Shown: piece after piece, positions 1 through 12,537 of the stretch
How positions within the stretch are numbered: the stretch's first letter is position 1
Layout: every line of letters starts with the position of its first letter
NCBI GenBank assembly: GCA_001910725.1
Contig: MJGA01000056.1
Coordinates: 1-64,000, forward strand
Source: Phanerodontia chrysosporium
Taxonomy: Eukaryota > Basidiomycota > Agaricomycetes > Polyporales > Phanerochaetaceae
Length of the DNA: 64,000 nucleotides
Direction: 5' to 3'
Made by a program: the position numbers and the translations under genes
Notes under the pieces: model-generated
The model's database searches: none
Told to the model about the DNA's origin: nothing
Seen by the model: the letters and a program-made list of their open reading frames with translations, nothing else

Positions 1-1
1 T

Positions 2-3000
2 GTATCAGAAACGACACTGGAGCGCACGGACTTCGGCGAGGACGCGCCGATCAACGTCGGCTGGGGCTCGAAGCAGACACAGTTCCACGGCTCGCTGGGC
101 AAGGCCGCCGCGCAAGCTGCACAGCCAGCCGTCGTCGGTGCAAGCCCGGACGACGACGCGCTCCCGCGCATCAGCTGGCGCGGCGACGGCGCGTTCTTCG
201 TGTGTCCTCGCTTGCCCCCGCGGACGCGAGCACCGCAGATGCGAACGCGCGTCGGCGCACGCTCCGCGTGTACTCGCACGCGGGTGCCCTGCAGAGCACA
301 TCCGAGCCGACACCCGGCCTCGAACATGCCCTCTCCTGGCGGCCCTCGGGCAACTGGATCGTCAGCACGCAGCGCTACGGCTTCCCCGGCGGCGGGCTCG
401 GACGCGAGGGCCGTCACGACCTCGTGATGTTTGAACGGAATGGTCTGCGCCGCGGCGAGTTTGAGATTCAAGCTGTGTCGGCTCCCAATTCGAAGACAGA
501 GGGCAGCGACCGAAAGTGGGGATACAGAGTCCGCGAGGTTGGCTGGAGTGCCGATTCGAATATTTTGTCCATCTGGGTCGAGAAGGATGAAGGCGATGTT
601 GGTGAGCAATATAAACCTCTCGCTCTCTTTATATGAGCTTATACATTCTCGGCAGTACAACTATGGACGACTGGAAACTACCATTGGTACACCCAGGATC
701 ATGCTTTAGGTTGGCATGGCACTCACATGCGTGCAGGTACCTCAAACACGAGATTCTCGCACCTTCGACGGACGGAAAACCCGGTCGCTTCACCTCCATG
801 GCTTGGCACCCCGAAGACGCATCCAGGATTATCCTTACCACCGCTTGTATGCGCCATTTTTCGCTACAGGTGGCCCATATGACTCACGGTGCGCTTAGCA
901 GAGATCATTCAAAGGAGCTACCTGTGGGACACCTTCGCATCGCGCAGTCAGCCACCATATGACTCTGGCTCAGTGGCAGTTCTCGACGGTTGTGCGTAAA
1001 TACTTCTTTCCAAACACTTTAGTCCCTAACATCGATGCGTATACCTAGCTCAAATTCTCCTCACTCCGTTCCGCACGCAAAATGTTCCACCACCCATGTC
1101 TTCCTTCCAGCTCTCACTCGCGCTGCCATCGGCTGATGTTCAAAGCCCGCAGGCGCGCTTGCCGGTGCACCTCTCGTTCTCGCCGGGCAAGGACATCATG
1201 GTTCAGCTTTGGGAGACCGGATACGTCGAGATCACGGACCTGCGCACACGACTTGGCCCCGGTCGGGGCAAGGTCATGGACCCAGTCTCCTTGTGGAAGG
1301 GGCCGTTCGGGGACGAAGCACACACATATCGTCAAGTAGAGGTGCTGAAGTCTGGTGATGCCGACGGTGGATCGGTTAGTGTTGTTGCGCTGGGTCAGGC
1401 AAGGGCGTGGATGCGAAGGACGCAGTCGTTGTCGCTTCATTAAGGGGCGGTGCACCCGCTGACCGCGTGCAAATTGGTCTGCCCCACAAGAACGGCAGAC
1501 TTGTGCCATCTACGGAGCGAATCTTTTGGCAGTCTCCCGAAGGCGAGATCTTGAATGGTAGTTCTCGTCTTCCGATCTATCAACTTGTGCAGACGCTAAC
1601 CAAAACCTAGTGGACGCTTCCACAGAGTCTTCATCTCCCGTGTCCTCCTTCCCGAGTTCTGCGCCTTCTCAGAGCACGTCTCCATATCTGTGTCCGAGCT
1701 CTCGTCGCTCTTCCTGGGCCTCACCCGTCGGGCAAGCTGTACGCCGCGAACGACTCCGACGTGCATCACCTCCTCGCGCCCAATGCGAACTCGTTCACAG
1801 TCGCCTCTGGCTTCCTCGTGTACACGACGACCGCACACTTGTCGCACTACGCGCCGCTGTCTGCGCTGTCTGCGCTGCTCCAGCGTGTTACCGCGGGTGA
1901 AAGTGTGCGGGATGAGGACATGCGCTGGGAGACGCGCCGCGTCGAGCGCGGCTCCCGCATCGTCACTGCCGTGCCGAGCACGATGAGCCTCGTCTTGCAG
2001 ATGCCCCGCGGGAACCTCGAGACGATTAACCCCCGGCCACTCGTCATGGAGATCGTCAAGCAAGATATCGACAAGTGAGCTTATTGTCCAACGATCTCAG
2101 TACCCGTGCTTATCGTCTCCGCAGGTTGGACTACGCAAAAGCATTCTCATCATGTCGCAGACACCGCATTGACCTAAACGTCCTCGTCACCCATGACCGC
2201 GACGCCTTCATGCGGAACATTCCGACTTTCGTCGAGCAAGTCAAGGATGTTGATTATATCAACCTATTCCTAACTAGCCTCGGGTCAGTGCGAAATCTCG
2301 CCGACTTCGCTTTCTCTTTGGACTCACATCCAATTGTAGCCAGGGAGCTCTTCCTGACGACGTGGTCAACGAAGTTTGCGACGGTGTACGCAAGGAGTTG
2401 GAGAAGAAGAGCCTGAGCACATACATCAACTCTATTCTGACAGCGCATGTCATGAAGCGGCCGTCTGACCACGAAGCAGGCTTGGCGGAGCTTCTGAAGC
2501 TCAGAGGTATGCTGGTAGTTATCAGGCCGTCAGGCGTAGCTCAGCTATTTCATTGCATCCGCAGAAGCGCAGCCAGACCTCGTCGAGGAGGCCGTCAAGT
2601 ACATCATCTTCCTCGTCGACGCGAACAGCCTGTTCGATACCGCACTGGGCATGTACGACTTCTCGCTCGTACTCATGATTGCGCAGCACGCACAAAAGGA
2701 CCCGCGCGAGTACCTGCCATTCCTCCGCGAGCTGCGCGCACTCGACAAGTTCTACCAGCGCTTCCGGATCGACGACCATCTCCGGCGGTACGAGCGGGCA
2801 CTCCGTAAACTGAGCCTCGCCGGCGAGGAGCGCTTCGAGGAGTCACTTGCGTACGTGGAGAAGCACCAGCTGTATGAGGCTGCGCTCGACATCTGGAAGG
2901 GCACAGACAAGTACCAGGCAAGTCTGAGAATTTGGGCTTCATTGTGGACTGTCATTCACGAAAAACGCAGACGGTGTTGAGCATTTACGGCGACTGGTTG

Positions 3001-4385
3001 TACGAGCGAAGAGAGTTCGCGGAAGCTGCCTTCGGTGAGTGGTGTCTGAAGATGCTGGCAGCATAAAACTAACCTCGGTCACTTCATTCAGTCTTCAGGC
3101 AAGCCGAGAAGTTTTCGAAGGCCATGCTGGCCTACGAGAAGGCCCTGCTGTGGCAAGAGCTGTTCGACATCGCTCTACAGCAGGGCCTGTCGGCAGAAGA
3201 TCTCAGTGCGACAGCATATCGCGTTGCAGGTAATGCCCTTGGCATTGTACGCTTGGTCGATCGTTAACACATCACAGAGGATCTCAGCTCCAAGAAGCGC
3301 TACAAGGAGGCGGCCCGTGTGCTTCTCGACTACGCAAAGGACGTCCGGGAAGCCGTCATTGCTCTCGTGCAGGGAAATCAGTTCTCAGAAGCACGACGGG
3401 TGGTGCGTTTTCCTAATGTAGTTGCCCCGTGGGGTGCAGACTTACGGTCGTTTTTTCCTGTTCTCAGGTTACTCTCAACTCCAAAACAGAACTTCTCGAA
3501 GACGTCGTATACCCAGGCGCTCTTGAGACTCGTGCACAGATTGCTGAAGACCTGAGTGAGATGCGAGACCAGCTGCGCAAGCAGCTTGGCCGGATCCGGG
3601 AGCTGCGCGTGAAAAAGGTCGAGGAGCCAGGTTCGTCGCCTTCACCTCACGTTTCCATGAGTGCGCGCAATGTCGTACTCATTGTACTCTCATCTATTAG
3701 ATGCGTTCTATGGCACGCAAGATGATAACGCCGAGCTGCATAACGTCGACGTGATGACCGATGTCTCGATGGCGCCGACTGCTTTCACGCGTTATACAGT
3801 CGCTCCGTCGGCTCTGTCCAAGACTTCCTCCAAGTATGTTCATCCTAAGTCACTTTCGGGTGTAAATACTGACCACTTCCGAACGCAGACGGTCCTCGCG
3901 CTCGAAGCGTAAGATGGAGCGCAAGGTTGGCTCTGGACGGAAGGGTACAGTGGACGAAGAAGAGTACCTCCTCCGCTCTGTTACTAAGCTCGTCGGTCGC
4001 TGGGACACCATCAAAGGTGTCGTCTCTCTTCCACCTGTTGTAGAGCACCGCTGACGAATGCTCTTCGCCTTGAGCAGGAGACGCAACTCATCTCCTACCG
4101 CACCTCTTTCAATTCCCAGCAGAGACACACCGCGAAGAAGGCCTCTCATTGCAGGCCGAGCTCTCCGCGTTTGAACGTGAGCTACGCGATGCCGTCGACG
4201 AGATTTGGACGAAGACAGCGAGCACGGAGCAGCCGGCGCCGCCGGTCGCCCTGGAGGGTATGACAGACGGCTGGGCGAAGCGCATGCGTGAGTATGAGCT
4301 CAACGCGCACCGCGATCCACTCGACAAGGTTGTCAAGCCGGAGGTGGGCAAAGTCGAGTGGAAGGACAAGCTGTCGAGAGTCTGA
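2..4385 (+). CDS. ELP1: Elongator complex subunit 1 (5' end outside window)
   Basis: This is the largest subunit of Elongator, the cytoplasmic complex that modifies wobble uridines of tRNA. The N-terminal part reads as beta-propeller sequence (SWRGDGAFF, LSWRPSGNWIVSTQRYGFPGG, FERNGLRRGEF). The C-terminal half is helical repeat sequence, with a basic patch (RSSRSKRKMERK) near 3,890-3,930 that matches the tRNA-binding region of the family. The stop is at 4383-4385. About a dozen short introns split it; examples are 599 to about 653 and 2507-2561. Two single-base frame breaks are needed to keep the family sequence: near 199-203 (frame changes just before SSLAPADAS) and near 1727-1732 (between LGLT and GKLYAA). 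Neither gap is long enough for an intron, and sequence error is the simplest reading. The start codon lies left of the window. Confidence 0.93.
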
Positions 4386-4653
4386 ATGATCTCGCGCTCT
4401 GTTACTTATCACTGAATGCACCCGTTGTAGCCTTAGATGTCCGGCCATGTCGCGGTCAGCGGTCTGTAAATTAGACTCATACAATTTGCCTATTCTACCT
4501 TTGAGACCCACGCCATCGCGCTGCTGAGTCACATACCTCGTACTGTAGGTTCCCATGGCAAAGAGATACATACTGTAATGTGCACTCCATTCCTGATGCC
4601 TACGGAAACGGAGTTATGCCGAAGCCGGCATATACACTAGTCAACGTCAACCT

Positions 4654-5653
4654 TCAGATCGCCAGTGTAATCTTAAGCTTGTCACCGTCGACCACCTCCT
4701 GCCGCATGGCAAGGAGCTCCTCGACATCCCAGCGGCAGTCAACATAGCGGCCTGCGAGCCACTCGCGGCGTTCGCTGATAAGCCACACTAACATGTGTGC
4801 GGCAAGTTGGGGAGTATCGGTGAAGCCTGCGTCGAGAATTTCTACCGGAAGGCTCTTCACCATCTCCGTGGCAATTAAGCCTGGGTGCACGGCGTGCGCG
4901 ATCACTCCCTGGCCACCGTACTCTGAGCCAATCCATTCTGCAAGGCGCAACAACGCGAGTTTTGATAACTGTGCTCATGGACTGTGAGCACCATGATGGT
5001 ATGGTGGCTAAAAGAACACGTACCGCATATGCAGAGTATTGCGGTACGAATGCGAAGGCGGCTCCGCTGGTGATGTTGACGATGGTCTTTCCGCCGTCGA
5101 GCAATGGTAGCAGTGCGCGGTGACAGCGTAGGTCCCGCGCACGTTAATCTCGAACGCTCGCCACCACTCGGCGGGGTCGCCCTCCACTATGGGACTGGGC
5201 CGTTCGAGGTAGCCTGCATTGTTGATGACTATGTCGACGTGCCCGAAGGTATCCTCAATCCGTTTGGCGGCAGCGTCTACCTGGGTCATGTCCGTGATGT
5301 CCACCGTCAGCGCAAGCACCTCAGGCTCGTTCCCTCGGCGCCCTGTGGCGATGCATTCGGACGTCGTGGCGGCTAGGTCGCTGCGAGCGAGAAGCACGAT
5401 ACCCTTCGCTCCTGCCTGCGCCATTGCAACGGCGGTTGCCCGACCAATGCCTCGCGATGCCCCAGTAATGACGATGACCTTGCCAGTGAGGTCCGCCGTC
5501 GCAGGGTCGATCGCAGGATACGTGTCGTGCCTGTCGACGGGAAGAAATGAAGTGCCTGTGCCCACAACTAGGTCAGTGTCCCGTCGCCGCATCGAAGTGG
5601 ATAAATGGCGCACCGATGTAGTCAGGTATCTCCGAGCTCTCTTTTGCACCCAT
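4654..5653 (-). CDS. Short-chain dehydrogenase/reductase, copy 1, with a 1 bp frame break
   Basis: Classical SDR, a Rossmann-fold NAD(P)-dependent oxidoreductase; the substrate is unknown. Motifs visible are TGASRGIG (cofactor), NNAG, the ITS catalytic serine region and YALSK (YxxxK). Exons are 5614-5653, 5024-5555 and 4654-4968. The start at 5653 gives a short exon 1 ending DYIG, the same architecture as the two copies on the plus strand. Exons total 887 nt, one short of a whole number of codons. The break is at about 5119-5120, where the paralogs read VTRALLPLL and this copy reads a shifted frame after TYAVT. It is either a young pseudogene or a base-call error. It is divergently oriented from copy 2, about 1.3 kb away. 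Confidence 0.9.
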
Positions 5654-6933
5654 GTTCGTGATATTGAGCCGAGCACTACCTCGAATACCTATATAGATTC
5701 GCAAGATGCGGTAGCATCACGGCCGCGTCATTTTCTGGCCCGAAGTGCCTGCTGCAATTTGAATGACTCCAGGAGGCCATGGCGTATTGCTTGCTCATGG
5801 ACGTTCATCAATGAAGTTAGGCTGCTCAATCGCGCTTCGAACGGCTTGACTAGCCCACGAAGAACATGCTTTAGATTGCCTTAGTCAGAGTATGATGGAT
5901 GTGAGTCACCGCCTTGACGATGTGCGGGGCGCTGCACCGACGCCTTGCTGACAGAGTCTCAGGACGGGCTCCGGATGCCATGAAGCGGTAAGCATCATTG
6001 AGCGAAGCACGGCGGCCGTTTGGCCCCTGGTGGGATAAACTAGGGTGCCGACGACCTCCACAAGCTTCGCGTTTAGATGACTAACGTTGAACATTCCGAT
6101 AAGTGGGATACGAGCTAGAAGGGCTGTCAACATTTTAGCTTCAGGCATCAACACAATGTCGTACCGTCGCTCTATTAGCGATCTAGCGCAAGCGACAGCG
6201 TTGAGCAAGCCTTCAGACGATCATCATGACGGTGAGAAGTGCCCGGGGTCCTTACACCGAAGGGCCGAGAGATCCGGGGTCTTAGACGGTTTCCACGTCG
6301 GTGAATTCTCGAACGTCTCGCAGTTTGCTTTTCTTTCAGCGAGGGATTCGCTGACTTGAACTCCGGCTTACCCTGCACGTAATTATCTTGTGACTCCGTT
6401 TTACGGCGCGATTGGCATGGGCCTCATGATGCTGGACTTGCCAGTGACTACAACCTTCGGAGCGCATCTCGCCCGCCTTTTCTTCCCAGGCTAAATCCGT
6501 ACGCAATTCCGCGTTTGTGAGCTTTCATGCTGACTACCACGGTGCCGATTTTTGTCGCTTGCATGTTTAAGTTTGCGATTGAGCATCACAGGCAGCGCAC
6601 CTAAGGATCGCGATGCACAGCATGTCGGAGCGCCGATGCATAGTCAGCAAATCCGCCGAATGCAAGCGTCAACGAACTATGCGGTGCCGTAGCGAGTACC
6701 AGTGTCGTACGTGCGTGGACGAGGCACTCCCTCATCGAGACGCCTGGGAGCTCACATTGCGCCAGCAGGAGGTATACCGGACGCTCTGGCTGTGACGTGC
6801 TCGGGGCCGGACGGACGCGTTCACAGGATGCTGGTTGGTAATGCTCCCAGGGCAACAGCAAGGTGTACGTATAAATTCGAGAAGAGCCTCAGGGGAAAGT
6901 CAGTATCCCACACACAACACAAACAGCATAGAC
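5654..6933. other. Divergent intergenic region between SDR copies 1 and 2
   Basis: No convincing gene. A minus-strand open stretch at 5906-6208 has no recognisable family. The right end carries the TATA box of copy 2. The region probably holds promoters for both divergent dehydrogenases. Confidence 0.5.
6870..6876 (+). promoter_or_regulatory. TATA box of SDR copy 2
   Basis: TATAAAT lies 64 bp upstream of the ATG at 6934, at a usual fungal distance. Copy 3 has TATATAAAT at 8852-8860, 65 bp before its ATG, so the element is conserved between the two paralogs. Confidence 0.6.
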
Positions 6934-7916
6934 ATGGCGCACTACGTTGGTATGCTTGAGGCGATTTGCAGTGACAGGGCATGGGCTGACGTCTTGCTTC
7001 ACAGGCGAGAAGTTCCTGCCTACGAGCCGGCATGACACCTACCCAGCTATCGACCCGTCAAAGGCGGACCTCACCGGCAAGGTCGTCGTCATCACCGGTG
7101 CCTCGCGCGGTATTGGCCAAACAACCGCCATCGCGGTGGCCCAGGCAGGCGCGAAGGGCATCGCACTGCTTGCGCGCGGCAACCTCGGTGCCACCAAGAG
7201 CGAATGTCTCCAGGTAGCACGTGAGGGACACAAGCCCGAAGTGCTTGCGCTCTCCGTCGATGTCATGGACACCGCTCAGGTCAATGCCGCCGCCAAACGC
7301 ATCGTAGAGACCTTCGCGCGCGTCGACATTGTGATCAACAACGCGGGATACCTCGAGCAGTATGCGTTGGTCGCAGACAGCGAACCCGCCGAGTGGTGGA
7401 AGTCGTTCGAGATAAACCTCCGGGGAACGTACGCTGTGACCCGCGCGCTCTTGCCGCTGCTCATCGCGTCCGCTGGAGACAAGACCATCGTAAACGTCGC
7501 AAGCGCGGGCGCCCTCGGCTTCCTGCCACGCTTCTCAGCGTACACGGTGCGTTTCCTTGGCCTCTATTCGCACACCAGCCCGCTGACGTGGTGTGCAGAT
7601 CGCGAAGCTCGCACAGCTGCGCCTTGCAGAGTGGGTGAGCGGCGAGTACGGCGACAAGGGCGTGCTTGCGTACTCGGTGCACCCGGGTGTCATCGGAACG
7701 GAAATGTCGACGCGCCTCCCGCCTGAGTTCCAGGCCCCAGATTTCCTCACGGACACCACGCAGCTCGCGGCACATACCCTCCTTTGGCTTGTGCGCGAAC
7801 GCCGCGAGTGGCTCGCGGGTCGCTTCGTCGATGCTCGCTGGGACGTCGAGGCGCTCCTGGCGAAGAAGCAGGAGGTCATTGAGGGGGACAAGCTGAAGAT
7901 CAATTTGGTTGTTTAA
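6934..7916 (+). CDS. Short-chain dehydrogenase/reductase, copy 2
   Basis: Intact 291-residue SDR. Exons are 6934-6949, 7005-7546 and 7599-7916; the summed length is a whole number of codons. The first exon has only 16 coding bases (MAHYV plus one base). Motifs are TGASRGIG, NNAG, a serine in the VNVAS segment, and YTIAK spanning the second intron, so the cofactor site and Ser-Tyr-Lys triad are complete. The conserved C-terminal tail (ERREWLAGR, WDVEALLAKK) is shared with the neighbouring copies and marks a lineage-specific SDR subgroup. Two introns interrupt at positions identical to copy 3. Substrate and pathway cannot be inferred. No signal peptide is visible. Confidence 0.93.
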
Positions 7917-8916
7917 GAGGATCTGTCAATAAATTCAGTCTTGTGGGAGTAGATGGACCGATGAGTTATTTGTAGCGGGGTCCGTCAGCCGACTGTAGAG
8001 TGTTGTCTGGAATCTGAAACACAAGCAGTGAAGGTTATTCGTTTGGCTGATATCGCAGGGTGCCACCCACTGCGTAGTCGTAGTGGGGCATAGGAACGCT
8101 CGTGAGCACCGCAGCGATACACACAGAGATCGCCCTTGGCTAGCATAAGCGGAGTGGTAGTTGTGAACATGCCGTTGAAAACCTCTCGACTTCCGGAGAG
8201 GTTTAGTGCAGGAGGATCGGGTGTCTTCTGGGGAAACGACGTCGATGAGTTCCTGGGGTTACCCTGGCCAGAGTCGGTGTTCAACCTCTCAAGCACTCTC
8301 TGGGCCTTTTAGCTTGGCCCCGAACAAGCAGAAATGTTCTAATGGTGCGCTGCGAAGTGAATAGGAGGTCAGCTGAGAATACCAGAAGTGTTGAACAAAA
8401 CATCACAATGACACCTTGACTGTGTATGCGCTGCATCCGCCGATGTCCTGCATGTCACTACACTTACAGCGGGGAAAGTCGCCGACTTTGACCCCGATGC
8501 ATCCTCATTCTGAGCAATTGTTGATTATGCTTTGCACCGTGTACGAGCTTGAAAGGGCTTGGCCTGCGGTCTGTCAGCATCCTCTGCGCTTGACTTCCCC
8601 GATCAAATCCGTACATTCCCGCCTTGCGAGCCTGCAGGCTGGTTTGCTATCTCCTATATATGCCGAATTAGGGCCTATTACTCACTCAGCAGTACCGCAT
8701 TCACGAAGCCGGCAAGTACAATCATTGATAGCTTAGCTGGGTCATCGGCCTGGAAGGCCGTCTGTGGCAGAGGCATACGGCAAGCCTAGTCCGTAAACAC
8801 AAGACGCTCTTGGGAATCAGACTCGCAGTACATCAATCAGCAAGTAGCGCATATATAAATCACAGAGAAGACGGGGAGGCTCACCATCCAACACAGGCGA
8901 CACAAGCAACGCAGAT
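7917..8916. other. Intergenic region between SDR copies 2 and 3
   Basis: No supportable gene. Open frames here are short and unrelated to known families. The TATA box for copy 3 is near the right end at 8852-8860. Confidence 0.5.
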
Positions 8917-9899
8917 ATGGCGCAGTACATCGGTAGTCATGTGTCAACCCGCAGCGACAGAACATGTACTCATAGCTTGGCCTGCAGGAGAGAAATTCCT
9001 ACCCACGAACAGACACGACACCTACCCCGCCATCGACCCCGCGAATGCGGATCTCACCGGAAAGGTCGTCGTCGTGACCGGAGCATCGCGCGGCATTGGA
9101 CAGGCAACCGCTGTGGCGATGGCCCAGGCTGGCGCGAAGGGAATCGTTCTCATTGCGCGGAGCAGTCCAGACGCAACCAAGGCCGCGTGTCTGGAGGCAG
9201 CACGCGAAGGACGCAAGACCGAGGTGCTTGCGCTGGCGGTCGACATCACAGACACCGCCGCCGTCGCAGCTGCCGCAAAGCGCATCGAGGAAACCTTTGG
9301 GCGCGTCGACATCGTGGTCAACAACGCGGGCTACCTTGAGAAGTATGCGCTCATCGCAGACACCGACCCTGTCAGCTGGTGGCGCGCGTTCGAGGTCAAT
9401 CTTCGGGGGACGTACGAGGTAACACGTGCGCTCTTGCCGCTCCTCATCGCGTGCAACGGCGACAAGACCATCGTCAACGTCACGAGCGCGAGTGCCCTGA
9501 TTGCGTTCCCGCGCTTCACAGCGTACACGGTACGTTGCCACGGATTCTGTTCGCTGGCCAGCTAGTTGACGGGGCATATAGATCTCGAAGCTCGCGCAGC
9601 TGCGTCTTGCGGAGTGGGTGTGCGCCGAGTACGGCGATAAGGGCGTGCTCGCGTACTCAGTGCATCCTGGCGCAATTATGACCGACATGTCGACGCAACT
9701 CCCGTCTGAGTACATCGACGCGGGCATCCTCACAGACACGACGCAGCTCCCGGGAAACACAATCCTCTGGCTCGTGCGTGAGCGCCGCGAGTGGCTCGCA
9801 GGACGCTACATTGATTGCCGTTGGGATGTCGAGGCCCTCCTGGCGAAGAAGCAGGAGGTCGTCGATGGAGACAAGTTGAAGCTCACCCTTGTCGTTTAA
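8917..9899 (+). CDS. Short-chain dehydrogenase/reductase, copy 3
   Basis: Intact 291-residue SDR, tandem paralog of copy 2 with identical exon lengths: 8917-8932, 8988-9529 and 9582-9899. Exon 1 encodes MAQYI plus one base. Motifs are TGASRGIG, NNAG, VNVTSAS and YTISK across the second intron. The protein is probably cytosolic since no targeting signal is visible. The three copies share RHDTYPAIDP directly before the Rossmann fold. Equal spacing, gene structure and TATA placement indicate recent tandem duplication with copy 2, while copy 1 is inverted and more diverged. The reaction is unknown beyond NAD(P)-dependent oxidoreduction. Confidence 0.93.
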
Positions 9900-9981
9900 G
9901 CTTGTCTGCGCATCTAGTCAGTTTCATGTATGCATGATAGACACGAGAGCACAAGGATTGCGTGCACCATGGCGATATATA

Positions 9982-10374
9982 TTAGAAATCCTCGAGGCGA
10001 TATACGTCGTACGCGACTTCTTCATAAGGGTGAACCTAGACAGAAACAGCCCTCAGTATGCCGGGGTGGCCCAGAGCACAGTAACTCACAGCCTTTAGCT
10101 CATTTATCGCGCCCTTGATCTCCTCGTTTGCGCCCTTGTCGTTCACAACAACCTCGACGCGATTCTCCTCGACGAACTCTAGCTCGCCGCGGGTGCCGAT
10201 TACCGGGTTCGCTTTAGGACCCGGGCGGAATTGACCTGTGCCCCGCGAGACAAACGCGCAGCTCTCGTACTGCCCAATCTTCCCTACGGTTTGTGGACAC
10301 TTTGCGAAAAGGTGATTGAGAATCCGGGACGTGTCTTGCACGGGTGCAAAAAAGACGAGCTTGAAGCGCGACAT
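9982..10374 (-). CDS. NIF3/YqfO-like small protein
   Basis: 112-residue protein from two exons, 10090-10374 and 9982-10035, with a 54 bp intron (10036-10089). Start MSRFKLVFFAPV at 10374. The sequence matches the small stand-alone fungal proteins annotated as NGG1p-interacting factor 3/YqfO-like, or misleadingly as ATP phosphoribosyltransferase. It has the PII/CutA-like ferredoxin fold of the YqfO insert: FFAPVQDTSRILNHLFAK at the N-terminus, a YESCAF/RGTGQFRPG centre and HPYEEVAYDVYRLEDF at the C-terminus, which only appears after splicing. It lacks the dinuclear metal half of full-length NIF3. The biochemical role is unknown. It is divergent from the coatomer gene, about 370 bp apart. Confidence 0.85.
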
Positions 10375-10740
10375 GTGTGGGACTTTAACCGTCGGGCTAT
10401 ATGGAGGTTACACAATAAAGGTATGGATTTCAACGTGAAGCCGAGTGGGGATCGCAGTCAAGAAGCTGGCGAAGCGGATTCCGGGAGTCGGAGGCGTTGA
10501 GCTAGCGCCTATCTATTGTTATGATTACTTCCTAGTTACTTACCCAACACTTATGCCCTTACAATCAGAAGCTTACTAGCAGTTAACTCACATTATAAAG
10601 ACGACTTGATTACTTAACGAACGGTACAGTATTGGTACACGTCTCAGGTCGCCGACCTGCAGCGGGCGCGACTGTCACATTCCACCCTCGTCTCGTCTAC
10701 AGTGTCATTGAACTCGCCGTTCAGCCCCAAATATACTATC

Positions 10741-11461
10741 ATGACCAGCCTGAACCTCTCGCTCTACACCGTGTCCGGCTTCATCATCACCGACACCGAC
10801 GGGCATCGCGTACTTGCGAAATACTACCACCCGCCCGGAGCTCCGCCATCCAGCAGCAAGAAGCTCACTACACTCAAAGAGCAGCGTGCATTCGAGAAGG
10901 GCCTTTTCCAGAAGACGAAGAAGGCCGGCGGTGCGTGCACACAAACGGCTCCGGCGTGTCCGTCGCGACTGACAAGTCGTTGGTACAGGCGAAATCATTC
11001 TGTATGACGGCTACTTGGCAGTGTACAGACACTCCCTCGACCTCATATGCTACATCATCGGCGACCAGTCGGCGAACGAGCTAATGCTGCTCTCCGCGCT
11101 CGTGTCTTTCTCGGACGCCGCGCACATGCTTCTCAGGAACCAGCTGGAGAAGCGGTCGGTGTTGGAGAATCTGGACTTGGTGCTGCTGTGCCTAGACGAG
11201 ACGATTGACGACGGGTGAGTCTTGTACTTTGCCTAGAGATGACGGCAACCGCCAGTACCTGAGCTGCTATGAGTCTTGATCGGACCTGTCGCTGAACATG
11301 CGTCTCATAGCATCATCGTCGAGACGGACTCTACCGCCATCGCTTCAAGAGTCAGCCGACCAAGAGCAGACACAACGGAGATCGTCATCAACGAGCAGAC
11401 TCTGATGAGCGCGTACCTGACGGTGAAGGACAAGGTACAGCAACGGATAAACCAGCTGTAA
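10741..11461 (+). CDS. RET3: Coatomer subunit zeta
   Basis: Small subunit of the COPI coat, which forms retrograde Golgi-to-ER vesicles; it belongs to the longin/AP-sigma fold family. Exons are 10741-10930, 10989-11214 and 11311-11461. The N-terminus [20 protein letters not shown] and the middle [18 protein letters not shown] are typical of zeta. The stretch [24 protein letters not shown], spanning the second intron, is the family hallmark. Length (188 residues) is normal for the family. No frame problem is seen. A housekeeping gene. Confidence 0.95.
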
Positions 11462-11730
11462 CGACACTATTCGCATACATGCGCCCGCACGCTCGATGCT
11501 ATACGGCGGTTGCTTCCCGGAATTGTAGACTTCGGAATTGAATGAGGATTTATCTTGCACATGCATCGGTGGAACGCGAAACCTCCTCTAGAGTCTGGTT
11601 GTGAGTCGTCATTCTTCACGACTACCACTAACTACAGATACATGGCTGCACCCATGAACACTTCCAGCCAGGAAGACGAGTCGCGTCACAGGGTGCATTC
11701 TTGTACTTCTGGCAGCGTGTAACTCCCCGT

Positions 11731-12537
11731 TCATTGCCCTCCCGACCTCGCCCAGCTCTCTAGCAGCTCGATACCCGCTCGGACTCCGTCAATAATCCGC
11801 ACCTCTGCCCCCTCTTCGCGTGCGCCGCGCTTGACCGCCTCCTCCATCCCACTCATGCCTGCACAACCAAGCAGCACGACCTGTACACCCTGCCGTACGA
11901 GATCGGCGCTCGCAGCCATGATCCTCCTATCGACCTCCTCGCGTACTGTCGAATGCAGCTCTGTCGCGCTCAGCCCCGTGCTCCGTACCCCCAAGAAGTT
12001 CTTCCCTGTCTCCAACCCCTCCACGGTCTCCCCAGATGCATCCATCTTGATATGCGCGATCCCGGTGCTCAAAGCGGTCTCCCAGTACTTGCCGGTCGTC
12101 ACAATGCCGAAGGGCACCCCGAGCGACCTTGCGCGTATGACGGACGCCTCGAAGATGTTCAACACTGGCGCATGGAGAGATTCGCGTAAGATCGGCGTGA
12201 GCGGGTGGACGGAGTAGCATGCGATGAGGTACGCAGAATATGTCTTGTCCACGAGAAACTGCATCAGGTCAGGCAAGGTTTCCCTTGTCGACGCTTCGGA
12301 GGTCTCCTCGTCATTTATGGATGGCGGCGCGGAAGCTGGTGCAGTGTAGAACTCGATGCGCAAGTTTGGATGAAGCAAGTCTTGCAATAGCGGCTTCAGG
12401 GCCTCTGTCATCGACGCGGTCGAGTTTGGATTAATCACAAGAACAGAGACGTCGTTCGCCATGTCGGTGCGCGGTGCTTTACCCAGGCTACAGGGTTGTT
12501 CGTACGTGTTGCTCCTGCTATCCTGTGTCGGAGTCAT
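11731..12537 (-). CDS. Asp/Glu/hydantoin racemase family protein (DCG1-like)
   Basis: Single-exon gene, 268 residues from the start at 12537. A second in-frame ATG at 12462 (MANDVSVLVINPNS) is the more usual family start. The cofactor-independent racemase fold is shown by INPNST near the N-terminus and by the two expected cysteine motifs, ACYSVHP and LGCAGMSG. Family members act on hydantoins or amino acids, and yeast DCG1 is linked to allantoin/nitrogen metabolism; the substrate here is not predictable. No targeting signal. It lies convergently with the coatomer gene, 269 bp away. Confidence 0.92.
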   Translation of the reverse strand: MTPTQDSRSNTYEQPCSLGKAPRTDMANDVSVLVINPNSTASMTEALKPLLQDLLHPNLRIEFYTAPASAPPSINDEETSEASTRETLPDLMQFLVDKTYSAYLIACYSVHPLTPILRESLHAPVLNIFEASVIRARSLGVPFGIVTTGKYWETALSTGIAHIKMDASGETVEGLETGKNFLGVRSTGLSATELHSTVREEVDRRIMAASADLVRQGVQVVLLGCAGMSGMEEAVKRGAREEGAEVRIIDGVRAGIELLESWARSGGQ

